From contig NZ_FMXE01000006.1 of the NCBI RefSeq assembly GCF_900103735.1, positions 124,001 to 188,000 on the forward strand: a stretch of 64,000 nt of DNA. Direction: 5' to 3'. The notes under the pieces are model-generated. The model did not search any database. It had not been told where the DNA came from and worked only from the letters and a program-made list of their open reading frames with translations. The position numbers and the translations under genes are program-made. This document shows, piece by piece, positions 16,519 to 25,196 of the stretch. The DNA is from Algoriphagus alkaliphilus (GTDB lineage Bacteria > Bacteroidota > Bacteroidia > Cytophagales > Cyclobacteriaceae). The number at the start of each line of letters is the position of its first letter. Within the stretch, counting starts at the first letter, position 1.

Positions 16519-19056
16519 TTACTCGGCGGCTTTTTCTTTTTTCTTAACCGAAATCGTGAGTTCGGAACCTTCCCCGGAATAGTCCGCGGTAATCACATCC
16601 CCTTCAGAAAGATCACCTTTTAGAATCTCTTCTGCGATGGCATCTTCCAGGTATTTTTGGATCGCCCGGTTCAATGGACGGGCACCGTACTGTTGATCAT
16701 AGCCCTTCTCAGCCAGGAAGTCCTTGGCTTTGTCAGTCAATTCAATCTTATATCCCAGATCGGTAATTCTTCTGAAGAGTTTACCCAAGCTGATGTCAAT
16801 GATCTTGAAGATATGCTCTTTGGTAAGGGAATTGAATACCACTACATCATCCAGACGGTTTAAGAATTCAGGACTGAATGCTTTCTTCAACGCAGATTGA
16901 ATCGTCGACTTCATGATATCATCAATGCCCTCAGGTTTTGCTTTGCTTGCAAAACCGATACCGGCACCAAAATCTTTCAAATCACGAACTCCAATATTCG
17001 AAGTCATGATGATGATGGTGTTTCGGAAATCCACTCTCCTTCCCAATCCGTCGGTCAGAATACCATCATCCAGCACCTGAAGGAGGATATTAAATACATC
17101 CGGATGCGCTTTTTCGATTTCGTCAAGCAATACTACTGAATACGGCTTTCTTCTGACTTTTTCAGTCAACTGCCCCCCTTCTTCATAGCCAACATAGCCT
17201 GGAGGCGCTCCCACCAATCGGGACACGGAGAATTTCTCCATATATTCCGACATGTCGATCCTAATCAGTGCATCGTCTTTGTCGAAGAGATAGGTAGCAA
17301 GCATTTTTGCCAGTTCAGTTTTTCCAACTCCTGTAGGACCAAGGAAAATAAAAGAGCCGATTGGCTTTTTAGGATCTTTCAAACCTACTCGTGTGCGCTG
17401 AATCGCTTTAGTCAATTTCTTGATCGCTTCTTCCTGACCGATTACCTTTCCTCCCAATTCCACATTCATATTGAGCAATTTAGCTCCTTCATTCTGTGCA
17501 ATCCGCTTGGCAGGAATCCCGGTCATCATGGCAATGACTTCAGCTACGTTGTCTTCCTCAACAACAAAACGCTTGGACTTACTTTCATCTTCCCAGCGAT
17601 TTTTCGCTATCTCCAATTGCTCCAGGAGTTTCTTTTCCTTGTCACGCAACTGGGCTGCTTCTTCGTATTTCTGAGATTTGACTACCCGGTTCTTTTCTAT
17701 TTTAATGTTTTCTACATCTGCTTCCAGCTTCAGAATATCCTCCGGTACGTGAATATTGTTGATGTGAACTCTTGCACCGGCCTCATCCAAGATATCGATC
17801 GCCTTGTCAGGCAAGAATCTATCGGAGATGTAGCGGTCAGATAACTTCACGCAGGCTTCGATTGCTGCCGGAGTATAGATTACATTGTGGTGATCCTCGT
17901 ATTTATCCTTGATGTTTTCAAGAATCTGAATGGTCTCTTCGGGAGAAGTCGCATCCACCATCACCATTTGGAATCGACGGGCCAAGGCACCGTCTTTCTC
18001 AATGTACTGACGGTATTCATCCAACGTGGTGGCGCCGATGCATTGTATTTCTCCACGTGCCAAAGCAGGTTTAAACATGTTGGATGCATCCAGCGAACCA
18101 GAAGCTCCGCCTGCCCCCACAATAGTATGTAGCTCGTCAATGAAAAGGATCACGCTTGGAGATTTTTCAAGCTCGTTCATGACGGCTTTCATCCGCTCCT
18201 CAAATTGCCCTCTATATTTTGTCCCGGCCACCAAGGAGGCCAAGTCCAAAGTCACCACACGCTTATTGAAAAGAACTCGAGAGACTTTTTTCTGAACTAT
18301 TCTGAGCGCTAATCCTTCAGCGATGGCTGTCTTTCCAACACCCGGCTCGCCGATCAGTATCGGATTGTTTTTCTTTCTTCTGGAAAGAATCTGAGCTACT
18401 CGCTCAATTTCCTTTTCACGGCCGATGATAGGATCCAATTTATCATCTTCAGCCATTTTGGTCAGGTCACGACCGAAATTGTCCAAAACAGGAGTTCGGG
18501 ATTTTTCAACACCGGGCTTTGCCTGACTGCCTGATCCACTACCGGATGACCCAAAGAGCTTGGACCCATCGTCATCCCCATCTTCAGCTTCTGCTTTAGC
18601 TCTCGTAGCGGTGCCCGCGTCTGATTGCATCTCTAACATATCTTTGACAGAATCATAGTTCACTTCAAATTTATTAAGGATTTGAGTGGCAATATTGTCT
18701 TCATCTCTTAGTATGGAAAGAAGTAAATGTTCAGTTCCTATCAGTTGGCTTTTGAAAATTTTTGCTTCTAGGTAAGTGATTTTCAGGACCTTTTCCGACT
18801 GACGGGTCAGTGGAATGTTGGCCATGTTTTTCACATTGTGATTTGCGGTACCTTTGACAGCCCGTTCGATCGCATTGCGAAGCTCATCGAGAGGAACGCC
18901 CGATTTTTTAAGAATGGAAACAGCAACACCTTCTCCTTCTCGAATCATCCCAAGCAAGAGGTGCTCTGTGCCAATGTAATCATGTCCCAACCGCAGTGCT
19001 TCCTCCCGGCTAAGTGAGATCACCTCTTTGACTCTATTTGAAAATTTCGCTTCCAT
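16519..19056 (-). CDS. clpC: ATP-dependent Clp protease ATP-binding subunit ClpC
   Basis: This 845-residue Hsp100 unfoldase feeds substrates to ClpP. In order: a Clp N-domain with two repeats (about 1-145), a first AAA+ module with Walker A GEPGVGKT and Walker B ILFIDELHT, a UVR-type middle region around residues 425-470, and a second AAA+ module with GPTGVGKTELAK and VVLLDEIEKAH. Clp C-terminal features close the protein. The UVR region and length mark ClpC rather than ClpA or ClpB. It is monocistronic, with a strong terminator behind it. No CtsR-type operator was recognised upstream. Confidence 0.96.
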   Translation of the reverse strand: MEAKFSNRVKEVISLSREEALRLGHDYIGTEHLLLGMIREGEGVAVSILKKSGVPLDELRNAIERAVKGTANHNVKNMANIPLTRQSEKVLKITYLEAKIFKSQLIGTEHLLLSILRDEDNIATQILNKFEVNYDSVKDMLEMQSDAGTATRAKAEAEDGDDDGSKLFGSSGSGSGSQAKPGVEKSRTPVLDNFGRDLTKMAEDDKLDPIIGREKEIERVAQILSRRKKNNPILIGEPGVGKTAIAEGLALRIVQKKVSRVLFNKRVVTLDLASLVAGTKYRGQFEERMKAVMNELEKSPSVILFIDELHTIVGAGGASGSLDASNMFKPALARGEIQCIGATTLDEYRQYIEKDGALARRFQMVMVDATSPEETIQILENIKDKYEDHHNVIYTPAAIEACVKLSDRYISDRFLPDKAIDILDEAGARVHINNIHVPEDILKLEADVENIKIEKNRVVKSQKYEEAAQLRDKEKKLLEQLEIAKNRWEDESKSKRFVVEEDNVAEVIAMMTGIPAKRIAQNEGAKLLNMNVELGGKVIGQEEAIKKLTKAIQRTRVGLKDPKKPIGSFIFLGPTGVGKTELAKMLATYLFDKDDALIRIDMSEYMEKFSVSRLVGAPPGYVGYEEGGQLTEKVRRKPYSVVLLDEIEKAHPDVFNILLQVLDDGILTDGLGRRVDFRNTIIIMTSNIGVRDLKDFGAGIGFASKAKPEGIDDIMKSTIQSALKKAFSPEFLNRLDDVVVFNSLTKEHIFKIIDISLGKLFRRITDLGYKIELTDKAKDFLAEKGYDQQYGARPLNRAIQKYLEDAIAEEILKGDLSEGDVITADYSGEGSELTISVKKKEKAAE

Positions 19057-19136
19057 TTAAATCCTTTCTGATTGTATAATAAACCTTACGTATGTTACCG
19101 AATTTGTTTTAAAAACACAATCCTTTTAACGATTGT

Positions 19137-19760
19137 TCAATGTTTTTTTATCGAATCCCTCAGGATTTGGTCTGACTCAGGTCCTACACAAAACAACAAA
19201 TCCAGAACGCTGAGGTTAGGCTCAAAGTCTAAGCCAAAAAGCTGGGTATAGGGGCTGGGGAAGTAATAACTTCTATCCAAAAAGGGCCTTCCAGGCATTA
19301 TCTGAGCTCTTATGTCCCTCACATCTGACGGAATTTGCTCTCCGTCAAACACAGTAAGTCTGGCAGGCCATCGGAGGAGTTTCAGACACATTGTCAGCAG
19401 ACTCAAATTAAAATTCCATAGATTTTCCTCCGCGGATTCAAAGATCCCCTCGAAATACGGGAAATAGAATTCAAAAAAAGGTGCTTTGCCATAGCCACTT
19501 TGGAGTCCACGCAGGTGTACTGCTTGCCAATTTTGAGTGTGGTCAATTTTGATTTGATCCATTGGCAGCCTCGGGCGGCGGCCCTGAATCGGAATACTCA
19601 GTGTCTCCACTTTGTTTGCAAGTCGAATTTTTGTCCGATTAAGATAGGATTGCCTCTGGTAGCGATCTTTTGGGAAAAGCAAAATTTCCTCTGCATCTGC
19701 AACTGCGGCAAAAAATTCTAAGCAAGGGAGAAAGTGAAGATCGGCAGCAATTCGGTTCAA
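19137..19760 (-). CDS. WbqC-family protein
   Basis: The 207 residues match the WbqC-like family, small proteins often found near polysaccharide genes. ADLHFLPCLEFFAAVADAEE and RYQRQSYLNRTKI correspond to the family's conserved first helix and Y-x-NR motif, and KIDHTQNWQAVHLRGLQSGYG is also typical. The biochemical function is not established. The frame opens just after a stop, and its only plausible start is TTG at 19760; no ATG precedes the conserved region. No sugar-biosynthesis genes flank it here. Confidence 0.8.
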   Translation of the reverse strand: MNRIAADLHFLPCLEFFAAVADAEEILLFPKDRYQRQSYLNRTKIRLANKVETLSIPIQGRRPRLPMDQIKIDHTQNWQAVHLRGLQSGYGKAPFFEFYFPYFEGIFESAEENLWNFNLSLLTMCLKLLRWPARLTVFDGEQIPSDVRDIRAQIMPGRPFLDRSYYFPSPYTQLFGLDFEPNLSVLDLLFCVGPESDQILRDSIKKH

Positions 19761-19863
19761 AGGAGAATTGAGTTAATGGTTAAAAGTTAAATGAAAAGCC
19801 CTTTTTGAAAATTGAGAATTGGCCATTGAAAATTAGGCCCCATCCCATTTCAACAAGCTCCCA

Positions 19864-20493
19864 TCACATAAGGTCTTCCAATTGGCCAAGTCCCTGTCGG
19901 ATGATTTCCACCTCATCACCGGTACAATCGAGGATGGTGGAAGCCACATTTTGACCATAGCCTCCATCGATGACGATATCCACCAAATTCTGATATTTTT
20001 CAAAAATCAACTCGGGATCAGTACTGTATTCGATCACTTCATCTTCATCACGGATAGAGGTGGAAAGTATAGGCTGACCCAATTCCTCCACAATTGCCCG
20101 GGAAATCGAATGGTCCGGGACACGGATACCAACTGTTTTTTTATTGCTGTGAAGGATCTTCGGCACCAATGAACTCGCCTCCAAAATAAAGGTAAAAGGT
20201 CCGGGAAGGCTCTTTTTCATCATTTTGAATACCGGCTTGGTGATCACTCTGGTATATTGGGAAATATTACTGAGATCGGCACAGACGAAAGAAAAATTAT
20301 GCTTCTTCGGGTTGATGCCTTTGATTTTGCAGATTCGTTCGACGGCACGCTGATTAGAAATATCGCAGCCCATTCCATAGACCGTATCGGTAGGGTAGAT
20401 TATTATGCCTCCGTTTCGAAGTACGTCGACCACCTGTCTCACCCGCTTGGGATCAGGATTTTGCTCATATAGCCGGATAAATTCAGCTGCCAT
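19864..20493 (-). CDS. L-threonylcarbamoyladenylate synthase-like protein (Sua5/YciO/YrdC)
   Basis: The protein has 209 residues with the YrdC fold. It should make threonylcarbamoyl-AMP for tRNA t6A modification, or be its YciO paralogue. YPTDTVYGMGCD near residue 35 is the nucleotide-binding signature, and the KKTVGIRVPDHSISRAIVEE region matches the conserved RxP segment. The short length lacks the Sua5 C-terminal domain, so TsaC/YciO type is more likely. The ATG overlaps the preceding NUDIX stop by one base (TAATG), so the two are translationally coupled. Confidence 0.85.
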   Translation of the reverse strand: MAAEFIRLYEQNPDPKRVRQVVDVLRNGGIIIYPTDTVYGMGCDISNQRAVERICKIKGINPKKHNFSFVCADLSNISQYTRVITKPVFKMMKKSLPGPFTFILEASSLVPKILHSNKKTVGIRVPDHSISRAIVEELGQPILSTSIRDEDEVIEYSTDPELIFEKYQNLVDIVIDGGYGQNVASTILDCTGDEVEIIRQGLGQLEDLM

Positions 20494-20915
20494 TACGTTG
20501 CAGTTTTGATTTGTGGTACAAGCTTAACCCATTTCTCTTGTAAATCGTGCACAATCGGCACATCTGCTTCTGCCCAATCCACGTAAAAAAGTTCTTTTTC
20601 TCCCAACCAAACAATTTGCTCGTGTTCCAAAAGATCGATTTCTCCACTTTTCCAGGTAGCCACAAAAGGGATAAGCCGGATGGTTTTGGTAGGATAGGTG
20701 AACTCAGAAGGCTTAAGCGTTTCAAAAATTTCAATTTCAATTGACAATTCCTCTTTGATTTCTCTGGATAGGCAAACTTTCGGGTCTTCTGATTCTTCAA
20801 TTTTTCCTCCGGGAAATTCCCACTTGCCAGGCAAATCCATGTTTAGGGAGCGCTGTGCCACGAGAACTTTGCCCTGATGGAAGATAATGGCGCAGGTGAC
20901 GGGGATGGTTTTCAT
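20493..20915 (-). CDS. NUDIX hydrolase, MutT-like (d)NTP pyrophosphohydrolase
   Basis: The 140-residue protein has a complete NUDIX box: GKWEFPGGKIEESE followed by REIKEELSI, with the catalytic glutamates present. Together with QRSLNMDLPG ahead of the box this resembles MutT/8-oxo-dGTP diphosphatase enzymes that clean the nucleotide pool. ATG 20915 is chosen; a TTG seven codons upstream lies in a short palindromic repeat and is unlikely. It is coupled to the Sua5-like gene by a one-base overlap. Confidence 0.88.
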   Translation of the reverse strand: MKTIPVTCAIIFHQGKVLVAQRSLNMDLPGKWEFPGGKIEESEDPKVCLSREIKEELSIEIEIFETLKPSEFTYPTKTIRLIPFVATWKSGEIDLLEHEQIVWLGEKELFYVDWAEADVPIVHDLQEKWVKLVPQIKTAT

Positions 20916-21318
20916 TGTACAAGGTACCAAGTACAAGGTATAAAAACAGAAAATTAAGAATGATGCTAAAATAAAGATAGCTGCGCAGGTATGTTAAAGA
21001 TATAGCTGAAGCTGAGATAGAGAAATACAAAATGAAAGGGAAATACGGTTGATATAAGTCCGCTAACGCGGACGAAATAAAGATTTAAAAAATAGGATTG
21101 TCCGCTTTTCCACCGGTAGGCGAATTTTATTTTGGTAAGGGTCGGGTGTCAGATGTCAGATGAGCGATGAGCGATGAGCGATGAAAACTACCCTCAAATC
21201 AAGCGAGGGCCATATTCTTTTTCAAGATTGTGTAAAAACTTATATCTCACGACAGAAAGGGTTGTTTTTCATAACCGCAGGGAGCCTACCTCGCGAAGCT
21301 TATTTCGCGTAGCATATC
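20916..21318. other. Gene-free stretch with short repeats
   Basis: This region has no credible gene. At 20917-20941 lies a self-complementary stretch built from TACAAGGTA and GTACAAGG. At about 21157-21184 a 7-base unit GATGAGC is repeated three times with flanking imperfect units. From about 21274 a copy of the palindromic repeat described for 22560-22651 runs to the end. Confidence 0.6.
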
Positions 21319-21320
21319 TC
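21274..21320 (+). repeat. Single copy of CGCGAA/TTCGCG palindromic repeat (downstream copy)
   Basis: The copy contains ACCGCAGGGAGCCTACC followed by TCGCGAAGCTTATTTCGCG, in the same order and on the same strand as the repeats at 22560-22651. It overlaps the last codon of the thioredoxin-like lipoprotein gene by two bases. Confidence 0.7.
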
Positions 21321-22431
21321 AATCCCCTTTTTTCCATTCCAAAATCTTTTCGTCCGAAAAACCAACAACGACATCCTCCACTTTTCCATTTTCATCAATC
21401 AGATAAAAGGTAGGATAGCCAGTAACGCCATAAGCTTTCCCAACTTCCCCGGCATTGATTAGAACAGGAAATGGAATAGTGACTTTGGCTCGGTACTTAT
21501 CCATTTTTTCTTTTGAATCTACCGGATTGACGTATAGCGGGATGATATTTTCCGCAAACTGGTAATCGGGTTTATTGAATTGATCGATGGCGATTTTGCA
21601 CCAGCCGCAATGGATCATGGAGAAATCCAGCAGAACTTTCTTTCCTCGAAATTCAGATAGTTTCACGCGCTCGCCTTTTTCATCTGTCAATTCAAAATCA
21701 GGTGCTTTTTCACCTTTTTTTAAAACTTGAGCGGCATCCGGTTCCTTTTGCCCCCACTGTTTGGATAAATATCCAGAAGGCACGTCATAGGCCAATTTCT
21801 CTCCCAAATCAGCGAAATCATACTCCGAATATTTCACCTCAATAAACTGACTTTTCTTCCCATCATGAAATAATCTGCGGGAATAATGATCCACCAATTC
21901 ATTTGATGGATTGATGAAAATATGGTTTTTGAGCAGCACTTTTTTGTCCGTGATGGTCGTATCCATTTCTATCCAGAGATATTCCTTGTAAGTTTTGCCA
22001 CCGATTGCCGTATCCCCCAAATAGCTCCAGGGGCCATTTTCCAATAATCTAATAGGACTATTTGTTAAATACATACTGCTTTGAATCAACATTGGGATTT
22101 CTTTTTCAGGATAATAGGTCACTACACTGTCTTTATGACTTATGCTAGAGAGCACCCCTTCAATATAGTTATAGCCAGATCCTTCTCTTTTTCCCAAATA
22201 ATCAAAGCCTAAATCAACATCAAGATTTTTTCGAAGTATGATATCCATCGAAAAAGTGTCAATCTCTCCCAATTCTGGACTTTCCCAAAGCATCAATTGA
22301 TTAAATGAAAGTCGATTTGCCGAAAACACCTTCTCTTTGGCGCCCTCAAATACTTCCTGAGGAGACTTTTCAGAAGCGCAGGAGACTAATAAAAGAGACA
22401 ACAACAAACTCAGAATAGAGATTTTACTCAT
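21319..22431 (-). CDS. TlpA-like thioredoxin-fold lipoprotein
   Basis: The protein has 370 residues with a lipoprotein signal peptide (lipobox LVSC, Cys near residue 18). The N-terminal 220 residues form a DUF-type beta domain often found before thioredoxin modules in this phylum. The C-terminal AhpC/TSA-thioredoxin domain starts at KAPDFELTDEKGERVKLSEF and has the redox motif SMIHCGWCK. It should act as an envelope disulfide reductase, for example in cytochrome maturation or protein repair; the target is unknown. It is monocistronic and framed on both sides by short palindromic repeats of one family. Confidence 0.85.
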   Translation of the reverse strand: MSKISILSLLLSLLLVSCASEKSPQEVFEGAKEKVFSANRLSFNQLMLWESPELGEIDTFSMDIILRKNLDVDLGFDYLGKREGSGYNYIEGVLSSISHKDSVVTYYPEKEIPMLIQSSMYLTNSPIRLLENGPWSYLGDTAIGGKTYKEYLWIEMDTTITDKKVLLKNHIFINPSNELVDHYSRRLFHDGKKSQFIEVKYSEYDFADLGEKLAYDVPSGYLSKQWGQKEPDAAQVLKKGEKAPDFELTDEKGERVKLSEFRGKKVLLDFSMIHCGWCKIAIDQFNKPDYQFAENIIPLYVNPVDSKEKMDKYRAKVTIPFPVLINAGEVGKAYGVTGYPTFYLIDENGKVEDVVVGFSDEKILEWKKGD

Positions 22432-22559
22432 AGCCGAAGAATTTAGTGAAATTAAAGTTAGTTAAAATAAATAAAAAACGGAGCGTCCGCGCTTAATTTC
22501 TCACAATCGCAATGAATCTCTTGCGAATCCCACTATCTCACCTCGACGAAGGAGAGGTA

Positions 22560-22651
22560 TATTTCGCGAAGCGTATTTCGCGACCGCAGGGAGCTTATCT
22601 CGCGAAGCGTATTTCGCACAGCCTATTTCGCGACCGCAGGGAGCATATCTC
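22560..22651 (+). repeat. Array of short CGCGAA/TTCGCG palindromic repeats
   Basis: Units of roughly 35 bases combine a hairpin (TCGCGAA and TTCGCGA around GCGTA) with the spacer ACCGCAGGGAGC. About two and a half units occur here upstream of the lipoprotein gene and end just before the mltG promoter region. There are no unique spacers, so this is not a CRISPR. It looks like an intergenic REP-type element. Confidence 0.75.
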
Positions 22652-22664
22652 TATCATTTTTCCT

Positions 22665-22672
22665 TATTTTTG
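22665..22672 (+). promoter_or_regulatory. Candidate -7 element TATTTTTG before mltG
   Basis: The sequence matches the Bacteroidota TAnnTTTG consensus and ends 6 bases before the ATG at 22679, which would give a nearly leaderless mRNA. No clear -33 TTTG is seen at the right distance, so it may be chance. Confidence 0.35.
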
Positions 22673-22678
22673 TCCCCT

Positions 22679-23722
22679 ATGATTACTGAGAAAAAAAGAA
22701 AACTCTTTCTGGTCTTGCTCATCTCGAGTTCTGTACTGGTTATTTCCCTGACGTTTTATTTCTACCAACTTTTTTTCAGCCCAAATACGATGGTAGATTC
22801 GGATCGTGTCTACATGCTGAAAATTCCCAGCAACGCCGTTTTCAAAACGGTTTCCAATCAACTCTATGACGATCGGGTAATCAATGACGCAATCAGCTTT
22901 GCTTTCGTCAGTAAAGTGCTGGGCTATCAGGATGACGTCAAACCCGGATTGTACAAGATCGAACCAAAAATGAATAATCTGGCCTTGGTCAAAATGCTGC
23001 GGTCAGGCGCACAGGTTCCGGTGAAGGTGACCTTTAATAATGTACGTACCAAGGAAGACTTGGCGGAAAAAATCACAGCAAATCTGGAGGTGACGCCGGA
23101 GCAGTTTTTGGGTATGCTTCAGGATTCGGTGTACATCCGAAAGTTCGATTTCGAAGAGGAAACCATCATGAGCATGTTTATCCCCAATACCTATGAGTTT
23201 TGGTGGAACACCAGTCCTGAGGCGCTCTTTGACCGAATGTACAGGGAATATCAAACCTTTTGGACTGAAGAGCGAAAGCAAAAAGCACAGGCAATGGGCC
23301 TTTCCTTAAAGGAAGTAAGTACGCTGGCTTCTATTGTGCAGGCAGAAAGTCAAAAATCGGATGAGCGCCCAAAAATCGCCGGTGTTTACCTCAACCGCAT
23401 GAAAATCGGAATGGCACTTCAGGCAGACCCCACCTTGGTCTATGCCACTGGAGACTTCACTTTGAAGCGTATTCTGAACATCCACAAGGAAATAGACAGC
23501 CCTTATAATACCTACAAATATACCGGACTACCTCCGGGTCCAATCAATCTACCGGACATCAACTCCCTGAATGCTGTTTTGAATGCCGAAAGTCATGATT
23601 TCCTGTATTTCTGCGCCAAGGAAGACTTCTCGGGATACCATGCCTTTGCCAGCAATTACACCGACCATATGGCTAATGCGCGCCGCTATCAGGCAGCGCT
23701 GAATGCAGCCAAAATCTTCTAG
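22679..23722 (+). CDS. mltG: Endolytic transglycosylase MltG
   Basis: This inner-membrane protein of 347 residues has one N-terminal span (about 10-30) and a periplasmic YceG domain. It cleaves nascent glycan strands and so sets peptidoglycan chain length. The catalytic glutamate lies in LASIVQAESQ near residue 222; LNRMKIGMALQADPTLVYA and NTYKYTGLPPGPI are strong family signatures. ATG 22679 gives a charged start before the span; a TTG at 22670 is the alternative. The thioesterase gene starts one base after its stop. Confidence 0.94.
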   Translation: MITEKKRKLFLVLLISSSVLVISLTFYFYQLFFSPNTMVDSDRVYMLKIPSNAVFKTVSNQLYDDRVINDAISFAFVSKVLGYQDDVKPGLYKIEPKMNNLALVKMLRSGAQVPVKVTFNNVRTKEDLAEKITANLEVTPEQFLGMLQDSVYIRKFDFEEETIMSMFIPNTYEFWWNTSPEALFDRMYREYQTFWTEERKQKAQAMGLSLKEVSTLASIVQAESQKSDERPKIAGVYLNRMKIGMALQADPTLVYATGDFTLKRILNIHKEIDSPYNTYKYTGLPPGPINLPDINSLNAVLNAESHDFLYFCAKEDFSGYHAFASNYTDHMANARRYQAALNAAKIF

Positions 23723-23723
23723 T

Positions 23724-24131
23724 ATGTTCCATTCCGAAACCCAACTCCGTGTGCGATACGCTGAAACAGACCAAATGGGGTATGTGTACTACGGCAACTA
23801 CGCCATGTATTTTGAGGTAGCCCGGGTGGAAGCAATGCGGTCGGCCAGCTTTTCCTACCGGGAAATGGAAGAAAACGGAGTGATGATGCCGGTGCTGGAA
23901 AGCCACTTTCGCTACCTGAAACCGGGGAAGTATGACGAGCTCCTAAGGATCAAAACAACCATTCCACAAATGCCCGGTGTTCGGATCAGATTTGAGTACC
24001 AAGTGTTCAATGAAGAGGAAGAATTAATCACTGAAGGTTGGACAACCTTGACTTTTCTCAAAAAAGACAGCCATCAACCCACCCGGCCTCCAAAGAATTT
24101 GTTAGATTTATTGAAACCATTTTTTGAGTAA
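23724..24131 (+). CDS. Acyl-CoA thioesterase, 4HBT (YbgC-like) hot-dog fold
   Basis: The 135-residue protein has the 4-hydroxybenzoyl-CoA thioesterase signature VRYAETDQMGYVYYGNYAMYF, in which the Asp after Glu-Thr is catalytic. It probably hydrolyses acyl-CoA or acyl-ACP esters. An ATG at 23703 overlaps the mltG coding end and precedes the conserved core by extra residues; ATG 23724, one base after the mltG stop, fits better. It is cotranscribed with mltG and the BrkB-family gene. Confidence 0.9.
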   Translation: MFHSETQLRVRYAETDQMGYVYYGNYAMYFEVARVEAMRSASFSYREMEENGVMMPVLESHFRYLKPGKYDELLRIKTTIPQMPGVRIRFEYQVFNEEEELITEGWTTLTFLKKDSHQPTRPPKNLLDLLKPFFE

Positions 24132-24142
24132 AACAATCTATC

Positions 24143-25129
24143 GTGGTCAACAAAAAACTATTCAAATGGAGATTACGCTTTCAACTGAAGGCAAGGCATT
24201 TGAAGAAAATTCACTTTGGCAGCCCCGAAAAAAATCTCTACGACGTCGTCAGGATCTTCATCCAGCAACTCAAAAAAGATGACATCAGCGAACGGGCCGG
24301 GGCGATGGCTTTCAGTTACACCATTGCACTGTTCCCATTGATGCTGTTTTTACTCAATATGATCCCCTATCTCCAGGATTTTTTCCCTGTGGTGACCACT
24401 GAGAATATCTTTGGATTTGTGCAGACAGTCATGCCAGATGGAATTTATGAGAACATCGAAACCACACTCATGGACATCGTGTCCAAGCCAAGGCAAAGCC
24501 TGCTATCCTTCGGTTTCTTTTTCGCCCTTTTCGCTTCCACGCAGGGTGTCATGTCCATGATGGCTTCCTTCAATTCCGTCTATAAAACGCGGGAAAACCG
24601 TGGCTTTTTGAAAGCCAGAATCGTCGCTGTCAGCATCGTGTTTGCATTGGTGTTGACCATTTTCACTGCCAGTACGGTCATGATCATTGGCAGTCTGCTG
24701 ATCAATGCACTGGATGAAATGCAGGTTTTCAACACCAATTTCATGATTTTTCTTTTCAACACGTTTAAATTCTTAATCCTTCTTTTTGTCTTTTACATCA
24801 CTTCAGCCTTCATCTTTCGACTCGCCCCTGCCGTCCATGATAAGTGGAAATTTTTCTCAGTGGGAGCCCGGCTCTCCGGTTTCCTGATTACCGTGGCCTT
24901 TTATGCGTTTATTTTTTACCTAAACAATTTTGCCAGCTACAACAAACTCTATGGATCTATCGGGACCTTCATCGCCTTGATGCTTTGGCTTTGGATTACC
25001 TCTCTGATTGTGTTGGTTTGTTTTGAGGTCAATGTGAGTTTGGATTTGGCTGAGGAAAAACAGCGCGAGCGAGAAAATCGACGAAAAATGCAACTGGAAG
25101 CCCAAAAAACAACTGATGCTCAGGCTTAA
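24143..25129 (+). CDS. YihY/BrkB-family inner membrane protein
   Basis: This membrane protein of 328 residues has about six spans. The conserved early segment ERAGAMAFSYTIALFPLMLFL and the late YGSIGTFIALMLWLWITSLI are the YihY/BrkB signatures. The family was once called RNase BN in error; its role remains uncertain. The start is GTG at 24143, 11 bases after the thioesterase stop, and no better ATG precedes the conserved region. The C-terminal tail is basic and glutamine-rich. It closes the mltG operon. Confidence 0.87.
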   Translation: MVNKKLFKWRLRFQLKARHLKKIHFGSPEKNLYDVVRIFIQQLKKDDISERAGAMAFSYTIALFPLMLFLLNMIPYLQDFFPVVTTENIFGFVQTVMPDGIYENIETTLMDIVSKPRQSLLSFGFFFALFASTQGVMSMMASFNSVYKTRENRGFLKARIVAVSIVFALVLTIFTASTVMIIGSLLINALDEMQVFNTNFMIFLFNTFKFLILLFVFYITSAFIFRLAPAVHDKWKFFSVGARLSGFLITVAFYAFIFYLNNFASYNKLYGSIGTFIALMLWLWITSLIVLVCFEVNVSLDLAEEKQRERENRRKMQLEAQKTTDAQA

Positions 25130-25163
25130 AGCTTAAACTTATTTATTGTCCGGCTGAATCTTA

Positions 25164-25171
25164 TACTTTTG
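25164..25171 (+). promoter_or_regulatory. Candidate -7 element TACTTTTG before the DUF885 gene
   Basis: The octamer matches TAnnTTTG exactly and lies 26 bases before the ATG. A TTG at 25146-25148 is upstream, but at 15 bases it is closer than the usual 19-20. Confidence 0.4.
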
Positions 25172-25196
25172 ATCACAAAACAGGTAACGAGAAACT

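Noticed and set aside
21174..21413. Plus-strand ORF of 79 residues overlapping the thioredoxin-like gene
   Set aside because: It begins in a 7-base tandem repeat and lies antisense to a strong coding gene.
22560..22651. Regularly repeated short palindromes that might suggest a CRISPR array
   Set aside because: Units join directly without unique spacers, copy number is two to three, and no cas gene is near.
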